Below are positions 7,041 through 15,870 of a stretch of 64,000 bases of DNA, piece by piece. Position 1 is the first letter of the stretch. Each line of letters opens with the position of its first letter. The DNA comes from Actinomadura macra NBRC 14102 (GTDB lineage Bacteria > Actinomycetota > Actinomycetes > Streptosporangiales > Streptosporangiaceae): positions 1-64,000 of the forward strand of contig NZ_BCQT01000024.1 of NCBI RefSeq assembly GCF_001552215.1, in the 5' to 3' direction. Under the pieces are notes generated by a model, which was not told where the DNA came from, made no database searches, and saw nothing but the letters and a program-made list of their open reading frames with translations. The position numbers and the translations under genes were made by a program.

Positions 7041-9680
7041 GTGCGGCTCGACCATGTGCGCCGCCTGAGCGGCCCGAACATCTACCTTTCCCGTCCCGTC
7101 GCGATAGCGCGGCTGGACCTGCAGGGCCTCACCGGCCACGAGACCACCGACCATCCCGGGTTCGCCGACCGGCTGGTGGCGGCGCTGCCGGGGCTGACCT
7201 CGCACCACTGCTCGGCCGGACGACCGGGCGGGCTGCTGGAGGCGATGGCCAGGGGCACCTACTTCGGCCACGTCACCGAGCACGTCACGCTGGAGCTGTC
7301 CGGCCTCATCGGCCGGGAGGTGTACTTCGGCCGGACGGTGCTCGCCGGCGGCCCCGGCGACTACGAGGTGATCCTGGAGTGCCCGCGCGACGAGCCGTCC
7401 GGCTCGACGGTCGTGGAGCAGCTGATCACGCTCGCGGTCCGGATCGTCAACGGCGCGCTCGCGGGCCGGGTGCCCGACCCCGGCGCCGACCTTGCGTCGG
7501 TCGCCGCGGAGTACGAGGCCGGGCGGCTCGGCGTGAGCACCTCGGCCCTGGCACGGGCGGCGCGCCGCCGGGGGGTGCCGGTCCGCCGCGTCGGCGACCT
7601 GAACCTGCTCCGGCTCGGGTACGGACGGCATCGCCGGACGGTCTGGGCGGCGATGACCGACGGGACGTCGGCGATCGGGATGGAGGTCGCGGCCGACAAG
7701 CGGCTCGCGCACCGGCTGCTCGCCGACGCGGGGCTGCCCGTCCCGGCGGGGCGGACGGCGGCGTCGTCGGCCGAGGCGCTGGAGGCGCTGCGCGAGATCG
7801 GCGGCCCGGTGGTGGTCAAGCCGCTGTCGGGGCACCAGGGCGAGGGGGTGCACATCGGGCTGACGAGCCCGCCGGAGGTCGTGGCGGCCTTCGGGGCCGC
7901 CTCCGGCGACGAGGGTGAGGTGATCGTCGAGGCCTACGTCCCGGGCAAGGACTACCGGGTCCTGGTCGTCGGCGGGCGGGTGGCGGCCGCCGCCGAGCTG
8001 ACCGCCGCGTGCCTGACCGGCGACGGCGACGCGACGGTCGCCGCCCTGGTTGAGCGGGTCAACGCCGACCCGGCACGCGGCGAGGGCCATGACCGGCCGC
8101 TGACGCGGCTCGCGCTGGGCCCGCCCGAGCTGGAGCTGCTGGCACGGCAGGGGCACGGTCCGCTGACCGTCCCCGCGAGCGGGGAGACGGTCTGGCTGCG
8201 CCGCAACGCCAACCTGTCCACCGGTGGCACCAGCCGGGACGTGACCGGGGACGTCCACCCCGACGTGGCGGAGATGTGCAGGCGCGCCGCCGCGACGGTC
8301 GGGATGGACGTGTGCGGCATCGACCTGCGGCTGCCCGACATCGGCGCCCCGCCGCCCGCCGAGCCCGGCAACGCGGGGATCCTGGAGGTCAACGCCGCGC
8401 CGGGGCTGCGGATGCACCTGGCCCCCTGGGAGGGCCCCGGACGAGACGTCGCCGGCGACATCATCGACCTGATGTACCCCGAGGGATCACCGTCGCGGGT
8501 GCCGGTGGTGTCGGTCACCGGCACCAACGGCAAGACCACGACGGTACGGATGATCGCTCACATGCTGGAGCTGAGCGGCCTGCGCACCGGGATGACCAGC
8601 ACCGAGGGCGTGTACGTGGGCGGGCGTCTCGTCCACCGGTCCGACGCGTCCGGGCCGCGGTCGGCCGAGATGGTGCTGGGCGACCGGTCGGTGGAGGCGG
8701 CGGTGCTGGAGACGGCACGCGGCGGGATCATCCGCCGTGGCCTCGGCTACGACCGCGCGGACGTCGCGGTCATCACCAACATCACCCGCGACCACCTCGG
8801 AGTGGACGACACCGAGTCGGTCGACGACCTGGTGGACATCAAGGCGCTGGTGGCCGAGGAGATCCGCCGGGGCGGGCATCTGGTCCTGAACGCCGAGGAC
8901 GCGGCCTCGGCGGGGCTGGCGGAGCGCCGTGCGGTCCGCGGGCGGGAGCCGGTGGTGCGCTACTTCGCGCTGTCGGCCGACGCACCGCCCCTGGCCGCGC
9001 ACCTGCGCGGCGGCGGTACCGCCCACCTCGTCGAGGACGGCTGGCTGACCGAGGTGTGCGGTGACCACAGCACCCGGGTGCTGCCGGTGGCGGAGGTGGC
9101 GGGCGCGTTCGGCGGGCACGCCCGCCATGTGGTCGCCAACGCGCTGGCCGCGGTCGCCGCCGCCCGCGCCCTCGGCGTCCCGGTGGAGGTGCTGGCGGCC
9201 GCGCTGCGCACGTTCGAGCCGCACACGCGCAACCCGGGACGGGGATGCGTGTACCAGGTCGGGTCCAACCCGGTCCTGGTCGACTACGCGCACAACCCCG
9301 CGGCGGTCGGCGCGATGGGCGCCTTCGTGGAGCGGCGCTGGGGACGGTCCGGCGTCGCGGCCGTCACGCTGCCGGGCGACCGGTCCGACGAGCTGGTGGG
9401 CGAGACGGCGCGGGCGCTGGCGGGGACGTTCGGGCGCGTCGTCGTCTACGAGGACGAGGACCTGCGCGGCCGGCGATCGGGCGAGATGACCCGGCTGATC
9501 GTCGAGGGGCTGCGCGAGGCGCGGCCGGACGTCCTCCACCATCCCGCGGGCGATCTGAAGGGCGCGCTGACCTCCGCGCTGGACATCGCGGGGCCGGGTG
9601 AGCCCGTGCTGCTGCTCTACGAGAAGCTACAGCCGGTCACGGAGCTGCTCGACACCCTGGGAGCCGAGCCGGGCGCCTAA
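7041..9680 (+). CDS. cphA: Cyanophycin synthetase
   Basis: An 879-residue ligase that builds cyanophycin (a poly-Asp backbone with Arg side chains) from ATP, Asp and Arg. An N-terminal domain (about 1-160) is followed by an ATP-grasp domain (about 215-470; MEVAADKRLAHRLL, VVVKPLSGHQGEGV) and a C-terminal Mur-ligase-like domain whose P-loop VTGTNGKTTT is near residue 491. YAHNPAAVGAM sits in the final third. The length matches characterised CphA proteins. The GTG start has GGAGGAGG upstream, inside the end of cphB. All motifs expected for both active sites are visible, so the enzyme is probably functional. Confidence 0.95.
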   Translation: MRLDHVRRLSGPNIYLSRPVAIARLDLQGLTGHETTDHPGFADRLVAALPGLTSHHCSAGRPGGLLEAMARGTYFGHVTEHVTLELSGLIGREVYFGRTVLAGGPGDYEVILECPRDEPSGSTVVEQLITLAVRIVNGALAGRVPDPGADLASVAAEYEAGRLGVSTSALARAARRRGVPVRRVGDLNLLRLGYGRHRRTVWAAMTDGTSAIGMEVAADKRLAHRLLADAGLPVPAGRTAASSAEALEALREIGGPVVVKPLSGHQGEGVHIGLTSPPEVVAAFGAASGDEGEVIVEAYVPGKDYRVLVVGGRVAAAAELTAACLTGDGDATVAALVERVNADPARGEGHDRPLTRLALGPPELELLARQGHGPLTVPASGETVWLRRNANLSTGGTSRDVTGDVHPDVAEMCRRAAATVGMDVCGIDLRLPDIGAPPPAEPGNAGILEVNAAPGLRMHLAPWEGPGRDVAGDIIDLMYPEGSPSRVPVVSVTGTNGKTTTVRMIAHMLELSGLRTGMTSTEGVYVGGRLVHRSDASGPRSAEMVLGDRSVEAAVLETARGGIIRRGLGYDRADVAVITNITRDHLGVDDTESVDDLVDIKALVAEEIRRGGHLVLNAEDAASAGLAERRAVRGREPVVRYFALSADAPPLAAHLRGGGTAHLVEDGWLTEVCGDHSTRVLPVAEVAGAFGGHARHVVANALAAVAAARALGVPVEVLAAALRTFEPHTRNPGRGCVYQVGSNPVLVDYAHNPAAVGAMGAFVERRWGRSGVAAVTLPGDRSDELVGETARALAGTFGRVVVYEDEDLRGRRSGEMTRLIVEGLREARPDVLHHPAGDLKGALTSALDIAGPGEPVLLLYEKLQPVTELLDTLGAEPGA

Positions 9681-9743
9681 GGCTGTGTTGCCTGCGATCC
9701 CGGCCCAAGGGCTCGCCGGGTGGCTCGCCCGTGACCCCGCTGG

Positions 9744-9838
9744 GGCGAGCGCTCCATCGCTTCGCGATCTTCGCGGCGGAGCTCGCCTCTGGCTTCGCCC
9801 CGCCGCTCAGGTAGCGCGCTCGCGTGATACCCGAGGCC
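9744..9838 (+). repeat. Cloverleaf-like intergenic repeat, copy 1
   Basis: About 95 bp between the convergent cphA and PAP2 genes. It can fold as an outer stem (GCGAGCGC with GCGCTCGC) enclosing two hairpins: ATCGC-TTC-GCGAT and a GCGGCGG/CCGCCGC stem. A second copy lies in reverse orientation at 59802-59898 with the same three-stem layout. It may act as a bidirectional terminator or be a REP-like mobile repeat. Confidence 0.75.
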
Positions 9839-9853
9839 ACGGTGAGCGAGGGC

Positions 9854-10654
9854 CTAGGAGTCTGGAACGTTCCGTGCGAAGGTTCGGGCGGGGGGTGTGA
9901 GCAGCGGGACCGTGACCGCCAGCAGCGCCAGCGCTACGGCGCCGTCCAGCCAGTAGTGGTTCGCGGTGGCGACGACGACCGCGACGGTGGCGGCCGGGTG
10001 CAGGAGCCACAGCCACCGCCACCGGGTCCGGGAGCTGACGATGAGGCCGAGCGCGATGACGGCGGCCCATCCGATGTGCAGGGAGGGCATGGCCGCGTAC
10101 TGGTTGGCCATCGTGTCCGATTCCGGTGCCCCGTACACCGCGGGTCCGAACCTCGCGGCCGTGTCGATCAGCCCGGTGCGGGTCAGCATCCGCGGCGGGG
10201 CGAGCGGGACGAGCAGGTGCAGCACCAGGCCGGCGGCGGTCAGCGCGACCAGGGTCCGCCGGATCCACCGATAGTGGACGGGGCGCCGCAGGTACACCCA
10301 CAGCAGGAACGCCGCCATCGCCGGGAAGTGAACGTAGGCGTAGTAGCAGTTGGCCGCGTGGACGAGCAGTTCGCTCTGCAACAGTCCCTGCTGGAGACCG
10401 GTCTCGCTCGGCAGGTCCAGGGACCGTTCGAGGTCCCAGATCCGATGGGCGTTGCCGAAAGCCTCCGACACCCGGCCGGCGGCCAGCACCCGACCGATCT
10501 TGTAGACGCCGAACAGCACGGCGATCAGCACGAGCTCCCGGACGGGCCGCGGCCGCCCGCCAGGCCCGCCGTGCGGGTCCCCCGGTGGCGTCCCCGGTCT
10601 ACGCAGCCGCGTGAGCGCCCGGGCCGGGCGGGGCGGCTGCTCAATGAGCCTCAT
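9854..10654 (-). CDS. PAP2-superfamily membrane phosphatase (AUR1-like)
   Basis: A 266-residue protein with about five hydrophobic segments and the two conserved PAP2 blocks seen in AUR1-type proteins: MPSLHIGWA (SxxH) and ANHYWLDG (HxxxD). Such enzymes hydrolyse or transfer lipid phosphate groups at the membrane. A Pro/Arg-rich tail of about 40 residues precedes the first helix. ATG at 10654 has GGAAGGAC upstream. It converges on cphA, with the structured repeat between them. Lipid substrate unknown. Confidence 0.85.
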   Translation of the reverse strand: MRLIEQPPRPARALTRLRRPGTPPGDPHGGPGGRPRPVRELVLIAVLFGVYKIGRVLAAGRVSEAFGNAHRIWDLERSLDLPSETGLQQGLLQSELLVHAANCYYAYVHFPAMAAFLLWVYLRRPVHYRWIRRTLVALTAAGLVLHLLVPLAPPRMLTRTGLIDTAARFGPAVYGAPESDTMANQYAAMPSLHIGWAAVIALGLIVSSRTRWRWLWLLHPAATVAVVVATANHYWLDGAVALALLAVTVPLLTPPARTFARNVPDS

Positions 10655-10727
10655 GTGCCGTCCTTCCAGGTCCGGGCGGTGCGCATCCGCCCGCGCGGCG
10701 GCGGGCGAGGCGGCGGGCAGGGCTCCT

Positions 10728-10755
10728 ACCGTAAAGGAACGTGCATAGTACGCAA
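10728..10755 (-). promoter_or_regulatory. Probable promoter of the PAP2 gene
   Basis: Read on the minus strand, TTGCGT and TACGGT are spaced by 16 nt in the 183-nt gap upstream of the PAP2 start, close to the housekeeping TTGACN-TANNNT pattern. The inferred start would leave a leader of roughly 65 nt. Confidence 0.45.
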
Positions 10756-10837
10756 AATTTCAGCGACTGCCAGAACACGTGACCTGGATCTCTTTCCCGC
10801 CGCCCGCGCCGTGACCAACCTCTCAGGGGCGGTACGG

Positions 10838-11995
10838 CTAGTCGAGCGGCAGTCCGACGTAGTTCTCGGCGAGCGACGTCGCGGCGGCCTTGGAGGAGGC
10901 CACGTAGTCGAGCTGCGACCGCTGGAGCCGGTGCCCGAACTCGTCGGCGGACGGATCCACGTGCAGCAGCGTGGTCATCCAGTACGAGAAGTGCTCCGCC
11001 CGCCAGGCGCGCCGCAGACAGGTGGCCGAATAGGCGTCCAGCAGGGTCTGCGACCCGGACGCGTACCGCTCGGTGAGCGCCCGCGCCAGGATGATCACGT
11101 CCGATACCGCCAGGTTCAGGCCCTTGGCTCCGGTCGGCGGGACGATGTGCGCCGCGTCGCCGGCCAGGAACAACCGGTCGTGGCGCATCGGCTCGGCCAC
11201 GAAGCTGCGCATCGGGGTGATCGATCTGTCGGTGATCGGGCCCTGGCGCAGTTCCCAGCTGTCGTCGGTCGCGAACCGGGCGGCCAACTCGTCCCAGATG
11301 CGGGAGTCGGGCCAGGAGGCGAGATCCTCCTTCGGGGACACCTGGAGGTAGAGCCGGCTGACCTTCGGCGAGCGCAGGCTGTGCAACGCGAACCCGCGAC
11401 CATGGTTGGCGTAGATCAGCTCGTCGGTGGACGGGGGGACGTCGGCCAGGATGCCGAGCCATGCGAACGGGTACTCGCGGGAGAACGTCCGCAGCCCCGG
11501 GACCGCGGAACGGCCGACCCCGTGGAACCCGTCGCAGCCGGCGATGAAATCGCAGTCCAGGGTGTGTGTCCGGCCGTTGTGCCGGTAGGTCACGCTGGGC
11601 GCGGACGCGTCGATTCCGAGGACCTCCGCCTCGAACCGGACGTCGCCGCCGTCCGCCAGCCGCAGGGCGACGAGATCCTTGACGATCTCGGTCTGGGCGT
11701 AGACGGTCACGGTCCGGCCGGTCAGATCGGTGAGCGGGATCCGGTGCCCCGTGCCGCCGAAGCGCAGCTCAAGCCCGTGGTGGACGAGGCCCTCCCGGTC
11801 GAGCCGCTCGCCCGCGCCGCTCTCGCGGAGCACGTCGGTCGTGCCCTGCTCCAGCATCCCGGCCCGCTGCCGGTGCTCCACGTACGCGCGGTCGCGGCTC
11901 TCCAGCACCACCGAGTCGATCCCCCGGCGGTGCAGCAGATGGGACAGCAGCAGTCCGGCGGGGCCACCGCCGATGATCGCGACCTGGGTACGCAT
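10838..11995 (-). CDS. pobA: 4-hydroxybenzoate 3-monooxygenase
   Basis: A 385-residue FAD monooxygenase that hydroxylates 4-hydroxybenzoate to protocatechuate with NAD(P)H and O2. Visible are the N-terminal GxGxxG motif VAIIGGGPAGLLL, the substrate-side EHRQRAGMLEQG block, the DG motif CDGFHGVGR and the FAD ribityl-binding LAGDAAHIVPPTGAKG. Length and motifs match PobA closely. ATG at 11995 follows GAGGAGG. It is the last gene of the pca-iclR-pobA string, feeding protocatechuate directly into the upstream-encoded enzymes. Confidence 0.95.
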   Translation of the reverse strand: MRTQVAIIGGGPAGLLLSHLLHRRGIDSVVLESRDRAYVEHRQRAGMLEQGTTDVLRESGAGERLDREGLVHHGLELRFGGTGHRIPLTDLTGRTVTVYAQTEIVKDLVALRLADGGDVRFEAEVLGIDASAPSVTYRHNGRTHTLDCDFIAGCDGFHGVGRSAVPGLRTFSREYPFAWLGILADVPPSTDELIYANHGRGFALHSLRSPKVSRLYLQVSPKEDLASWPDSRIWDELAARFATDDSWELRQGPITDRSITPMRSFVAEPMRHDRLFLAGDAAHIVPPTGAKGLNLAVSDVIILARALTERYASGSQTLLDAYSATCLRRAWRAEHFSYWMTTLLHVDPSADEFGHRLQRSQLDYVASSKAAATSLAENYVGLPLD

Positions 11996-12059
11996 CGAGC
12001 CTCCTCGTCTTCTGACCGGTGACATCCCGGTTGCGATGCCGGCGGGCATCGCCGCAGGG

Positions 12060-12860
12060 TCAGGCCCTGGCGTTCCGGTCGGGGGTGAACATGTCCGGAC
12101 GCCCCCGCCAGCGCACGGCGACGTCTCGGGACAGCGCCCGCGCCGCCGTTGTCAGGGGGGGCAGCAGGCGGCGCAGATCGGCACTGCGCGTCCGGGCGAC
12201 CAGTGACAGCGCCGCGACCACCTCGCCGTCCGCATCGCGCACCGGGACGCCCACGGACGCGGCGCCCAGCGTCATCTCGTCACGGGTCACCGAGTAGCCC
12301 GAATGGCGGACCTGCTCGATGCAGCGCCGCAGCTCCGCGGGATCGGTGATGGAGCGAGCCGCGTGGCGGGTCAGCTCGCCCGCCAGCACGGCCTCGCGCA
12401 CCTCGACCGGCGCGTGCGCGAGCAGCACCTTGCCCAGGCCGGTGGTGTGCAGCGGCAGCGTCTGGCCGACCTGCGTCAGCACGGGCACCGACCGCGTGCC
12501 GCGCAGCCGCTCCACGACCAGGACCCGCAGGTCACGCCGGACGGCCAACTGGACGTTGTCGTGCGTGGCCTCGTACAGGTCCTCCATGTGCGGCAGCGCC
12601 AGCTCGCGGAGCCCGGTGACCGCGGGTGCCTGGCTGCCGATGCGCCACAGCCGCGTGCCGATGCGGTACGTCCCGTCCGGCACCCGCTCCAGGAACCCGC
12701 CCGCGACCAGTTCCCGCACCAGGCGGTGGCCGGTGGCGAGCGGCAGTTCGGCCCGGCGACAGATCTCGCTGAGGTTGAGGCGCACGTCCCCGAGGGCGAA
12801 GGCGTTGAGGATGGCCATCACCTTGCCCGCCACGCTGATCGGACGCGCGTGCTCCCCCAT
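12060..12860 (-). CDS. IclR-family regulator of the pca/pob operon
   Basis: A 266-residue IclR protein: an N-terminal winged helix (about 10-70, LNLSEICRRAELPLATGHRL) and a C-terminal effector domain (HTTGLGKVLLA, GYSVTRDEMTLGAASVGVPV). IclR relatives PcaR and PobR control protocatechuate and 4-hydroxybenzoate catabolism in other bacteria. Position between pcaC and pobA makes it the likely specific regulator; activator or repressor cannot be told. ATG at 12860 has GGGAGGAG upstream; the gap to pcaC is 41 nt. It could equally be called pcaR or pobR, so no symbol is assigned. Confidence 0.88.
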   Translation of the reverse strand: MGEHARPISVAGKVMAILNAFALGDVRLNLSEICRRAELPLATGHRLVRELVAGGFLERVPDGTYRIGTRLWRIGSQAPAVTGLRELALPHMEDLYEATHDNVQLAVRRDLRVLVVERLRGTRSVPVLTQVGQTLPLHTTGLGKVLLAHAPVEVREAVLAGELTRHAARSITDPAELRRCIEQVRHSGYSVTRDEMTLGAASVGVPVRDADGEVVAALSLVARTRSADLRRLLPPLTTAARALSRDVAVRWRGRPDMFTPDRNARA

Positions 12861-12901
12861 GCTCCTCCCGGCAGCCGTGCCCGGCCACCGTGCCCCGGGC
12901 C

Positions 12902-13315
12902 TCACTCCTCCTCGGCAAATACCCGCTGGGCCACGGCGAAAGCGGAGTTGGCGGACGGTACCCCGCAATAGATCGCCGTCTGGAGGAGCACCTCCTTGAT
13001 CTCCTCGTGGGTCAGGCCGTTGCGGCGGGCGGCGCGTACGTGCATGGCCAGCTCGTCCAGGTGCCCCCCGGCGACCATGGCGGTGAGGGTGATGCAGCTG
13101 CGGGTCTTGCGGTCCAGGCCCGGACGCGACCAGATCTCGCCCCACGCGTACCGGGTGATCAGGTCCTGGAAGTCGGCGGTGAAGGCGTCCGTGCGGGCGA
13201 CGGCCCGGTCCACGTGCGCGTCGCCGAGCACTTCGCGGCGGGTCCGCATACCGCGCGCGTGGCGTCCTGCCTCGGTGATGTCCTTCTCCTCGCTCAACGG
13301 CGGGTTCCCTTCCAT
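12902..13315 (-). CDS. pcaC: 4-carboxymuconolactone decarboxylase
   Basis: A 137-residue CMD-family protein converting gamma-carboxymuconolactone to beta-ketoadipate enol-lactone. It shows the family pattern RTDAFTADFQDLITRYAWGEIWSR-type N-half, LTAMVAGGHLDELAMHVRAA and EVLLQTAIYCGVPSAN. In Streptomyces and Rhodococcus this domain is usually fused to PcaD as PcaL; here it is a separate gene whose ATG at 13315 lies 22 nt inside the 3' end of pcaD in another frame. An in-frame fusion is ruled out by the pcaD stop at 13294-13296. Confidence 0.93.
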   Translation of the reverse strand: MEGNPPLSEEKDITEAGRHARGMRTRREVLGDAHVDRAVARTDAFTADFQDLITRYAWGEIWSRPGLDRKTRSCITLTAMVAGGHLDELAMHVRAARRNGLTHEEIKEVLLQTAIYCGVPSANSAFAVAQRVFAEEE

Positions 13316-14073
13316 GTGCGGTCGAGGTGCGCTGTGATCGCGGCGGTGACGGGCTCGGGCCGCTCGGCGTTGGCGAGGTGCCCGGCACCCTCGACGACCA
13401 CCAGCGCGGCGCCCGGAATGCCCGCGGCGAGCCGGTCGGCGTGCCCCCGCGGCGGCGTCGGAAGGTCCTCCGCTCCGGCGATCACCAGGGTGGGGGCGCC
13501 GATACCGGCCAGCCGGTCGGTGATGTCGAAGCCCGCGAGCGCGTCGCAGCATGCGGCGTAGCCCTCGGGGTCGGCGGCACGGAGCATCGCCACATACGGG
13601 TCCGCGCCGGTGAACCCGGGTGTGAACCAGCGTCCGGCGGCGGTGTCGGCGACCGGTCCGACGCCCTCGCGCCGGACGAGCGCGGCCCGCTCGCGCCACG
13701 GCCCCGGATCACCGAAGCGCGGGGACGTGCAGCACAGGACGAGGCTGCCCACGCGGCCGGGCGCGCGCAGCGCGAGCGCGGCGCCGACGGCGCCGCCGAG
13801 GGACACCCCGGCGTAGGCGGCCTCGCCGATCCCGAGCCGGTCGAGAAGGGCGGCGATCCCGTCCGCCAGGTCCTCGACGGTGAAGGGTCCGTCCGGCGGG
13901 GGTGCGCCGCCGTGCCCGGGCAGGTCGAAGCGCAGCACCCGGTGATCGCGGGTCAGCGCGGGCAACTGCGGCAGCCACAGGTCCATCGAAGTGCCGAGGG
14001 ACGGGCCGAGGACGACGACGGGCGCGCCGCCCGGGCCGTCGAGCCGGTGCCGCGGCGGGTCGGGCGGGGTCAC
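13294..14073 (-). CDS. pcaD: 3-oxoadipate enol-lactonase
   Basis: A 259-residue alpha/beta hydrolase hydrolysing beta-ketoadipate enol-lactone to beta-ketoadipate. Features: GPSLGTSMDLW near the oxyanion site, the nucleophile elbow GVSLGGAVG with Ser, an Asp in AGAEDLPTPP and the catalytic His in VEGAGHLANAERP. The GTG start at 14073 follows GGAGGAA and overlaps the pcaB stop by 4 nt. It is followed by the overlapping pcaC instead of being fused to it. Confidence 0.93.
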   Translation of the reverse strand: MTPPDPPRHRLDGPGGAPVVVLGPSLGTSMDLWLPQLPALTRDHRVLRFDLPGHGGAPPPDGPFTVEDLADGIAALLDRLGIGEAAYAGVSLGGAVGAALALRAPGRVGSLVLCCTSPRFGDPGPWRERAALVRREGVGPVADTAAGRWFTPGFTGADPYVAMLRAADPEGYAACCDALAGFDITDRLAGIGAPTLVIAGAEDLPTPPRGHADRLAAGIPGAALVVVEGAGHLANAERPEPVTAAITAHLDRTWKGTRR

Positions 14074-15284
14074 GCGCGATTCCTCCGGTAGGAGTCGAGG
14101 GCACGGTCGACGAGGGCGGGTGCGGCGCCGGGGCGCGGGTCCTCGTCGAGCACGTCCAGGAGCCCGGCAAGGTTGGCGCGCATCCGGTCCGGGCGCACCT
14201 CCAGGCCGCCGAGCAGTTCGGCGGCGGTCTCGGCGGCTCCGCCGGTGAGGCGCAGGCACTCGCGCAACGGCTGCCACTCGGCGTGCCACTCCCCAGCGGG
14301 CCGCTCCAGCGGCGCGGACTGCGCGGCCAGCAGGATCTGGGCGTGGGCCGGAACCTGGAGCGCGGCGGATCGGATCAGCGTCGCCAGTGCCGGGTTGCGC
14401 TTGTGGGCCATGGCCGACGAGCCGCCCCTGCCGGGCCCGGCGGCCTCCGCGACCTCGTTCACCTCGCTCTGGGCGAGCAGCCACACATCGGTGGCGATCT
14501 TGCCGAGGGCTCCGGCGACCAGCGCCAGCGCCGCGGCGAGGTCGGCGACCGGCGTCCGCCGGGTGTGCCAGGGCAGGACGGGACACGCCAGGCCCGTCTC
14601 GGTGGCGAACTCGGCGACGAGGTCGAAGGCCCGGTCGCCGTAGCCGTCCAGGGTCCCGGCCGCGCCGCCGAGTTGCACCGGCAGCGGGACGGCGGCGAGC
14701 CGATCGCTGGCCTCCAGGCAGCCGAGCAGCCAGCCGGCGGCCTTGGCGCCGAACGTCGTCGGCAACGCCTGGCGGCCGAGCGTGCGGCCCGCCATGGGGG
14801 TGTCGCGGTGCCGTGCCGCGAGCCCGGCCAGCGCCTCCAGTGCCCGGTCGAGATGGGCGAGGGCGACGCGCCTGGCGCGGGCCGCGACGATCATGGCGCC
14901 GGTGTCGACGATGTCCTGGCTGGTGGCGCCCCTATGGACGTGTCCACCGGCCGGTCCGGCCAGCTTCCGCAGGTCGGCGACCAACGGCACCACCGGATTG
15001 CCGGAGCCGCGTGCCCGCCGCGCCACGCTCACCAGGTCCACCCGCCCGGACGCGGCAGCCGCGCCGATCGCCTGCGCCGCGCCGGCGGGAATGATGCCGA
15101 GGCGCGCCTGCGCGCGGGCCAGGGCCGCCTCGGCGTCGAGCATCGCAGTCAGGTAGGCGGAATCGCCCGTGGCGGCCTCGGCCTTCGTCCCGGCGCGGAC
15201 GGGCGACAGCAGGCCCGCGTCGAGCGCCGGGCCGCCGGCCGGTCGGCCTGAGCCCTCAGCGGTTCCCGAGCTTTCAGAATCCAA
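14070..15284 (-). CDS. pcaB: 3-carboxy-cis,cis-muconate cycloisomerase
   Basis: A fumarase/aspartase-superfamily enzyme (about 404 residues) that lactonises beta-carboxymuconate. It has GLLSPVRAGT at the N-terminus as in PcaB proteins, GATSQDIVDT, and the superfamily signature GGSSAMAHKRNPA. The start is uncertain: a TTG at 15284, overlapping the pcaG stop by 11 nt with a GGGAG upstream, is the only reasonable candidate before the conserved region; the first ATG (15143) would remove essential N-terminal sequence. The 3' end overlaps pcaD by 4 nt. Confidence 0.9.
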   Translation of the reverse strand: MDSESSGTAEGSGRPAGGPALDAGLLSPVRAGTKAEAATGDSAYLTAMLDAEAALARAQARLGIIPAGAAQAIGAAAASGRVDLVSVARRARGSGNPVVPLVADLRKLAGPAGGHVHRGATSQDIVDTGAMIVAARARRVALAHLDRALEALAGLAARHRDTPMAGRTLGRQALPTTFGAKAAGWLLGCLEASDRLAAVPLPVQLGGAAGTLDGYGDRAFDLVAEFATETGLACPVLPWHTRRTPVADLAAALALVAGALGKIATDVWLLAQSEVNEVAEAAGPGRGGSSAMAHKRNPALATLIRSAALQVPAHAQILLAAQSAPLERPAGEWHAEWQPLRECLRLTGGAAETAAELLGGLEVRPDRMRANLAGLLDVLDEDPRPGAAPALVDRALDSYRRNRA

Positions 15285-15870
15285 GGAAGACAGTCTCCCG
15301 CTCCCCCTGCAGATGGACGTCGAACCGGTACGCCCGCTCGCCGTCCGGCTCGGCGACCAAGGTCGCGCGGCGCTCGGGCGGGACCTCGACGAGCAGCGGG
15401 TCGCCCGCGTGGGCGGCCTCGTCCTCGGGGAAGTACAGGCGGGTCGCGACGGGCTTGAGCAGGCCCCGAGCGAAGACCAGAATGGCGATGTAGGGCGCGC
15501 CGTCGCCGGTCGCGCCCGGCTTGACGGTGGTGAACCAGAAGCCGCCGGCCGGGTCGGTGCCGCACCTGCCGAAGCCGGCGAAGCCGTGCCCGGCCCGTGC
15601 GAGGCCCCCAGGGCGACGCGGGATCTCGCCGGTCTCGTCGGGCTGCCAGATCTCCACCAGCGCGTCCGGCACCGGCTGTCCGGCACCGTCGAGCACCCGG
15701 CCTCGGATGGTGATGGCGTCCGGCCGCCAGCCGGGAACGACCTCGGGTCCGGACGCGTAGGGCAGCGCGTACCCGAAGAACGGGCCGACCGTCTGCGACG
15801 GCGAAGGCTCGGCCGGTCCGGTCTCGGGGAGAGCGGCGTCCGAGAGAGCGGCGTCGGTGGGAGCGGTCAT
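15274..15870 (-). CDS. pcaG: Protocatechuate 3,4-dioxygenase, alpha subunit
   Basis: A 198-residue intradiol dioxygenase subunit without the iron-ligand set. SPSQTVGPFFGYALPY opens the family region, then VRGRVLDGAGQPVPDALVEIWQ-like and RCGTDPAGGFWFTTVKPG. With PcaH it forms the enzyme that opens protocatechuate between its hydroxyl groups. ATG at 15870 overlaps the pcaH stop by one base (TGATG), the coupling expected for an equimolar complex. Confidence 0.94.
   Translation of the reverse strand: MTAPTDAALSDAALPETGPAEPSPSQTVGPFFGYALPYASGPEVVPGWRPDAITIRGRVLDGAGQPVPDALVEIWQPDETGEIPRRPGGLARAGHGFAGFGRCGTDPAGGFWFTTVKPGATGDGAPYIAILVFARGLLKPVATRLYFPEDEAAHAGDPLLVEVPPERRATLVAEPDGERAYRFDVHLQGERETVFLGF

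Noticed and set aside
9824..12022. 732-codon open frame on the plus strand
   Set aside because: It runs antisense through the PAP2 and pobA genes, both of which have clear motifs, and shows no protein-like pattern.
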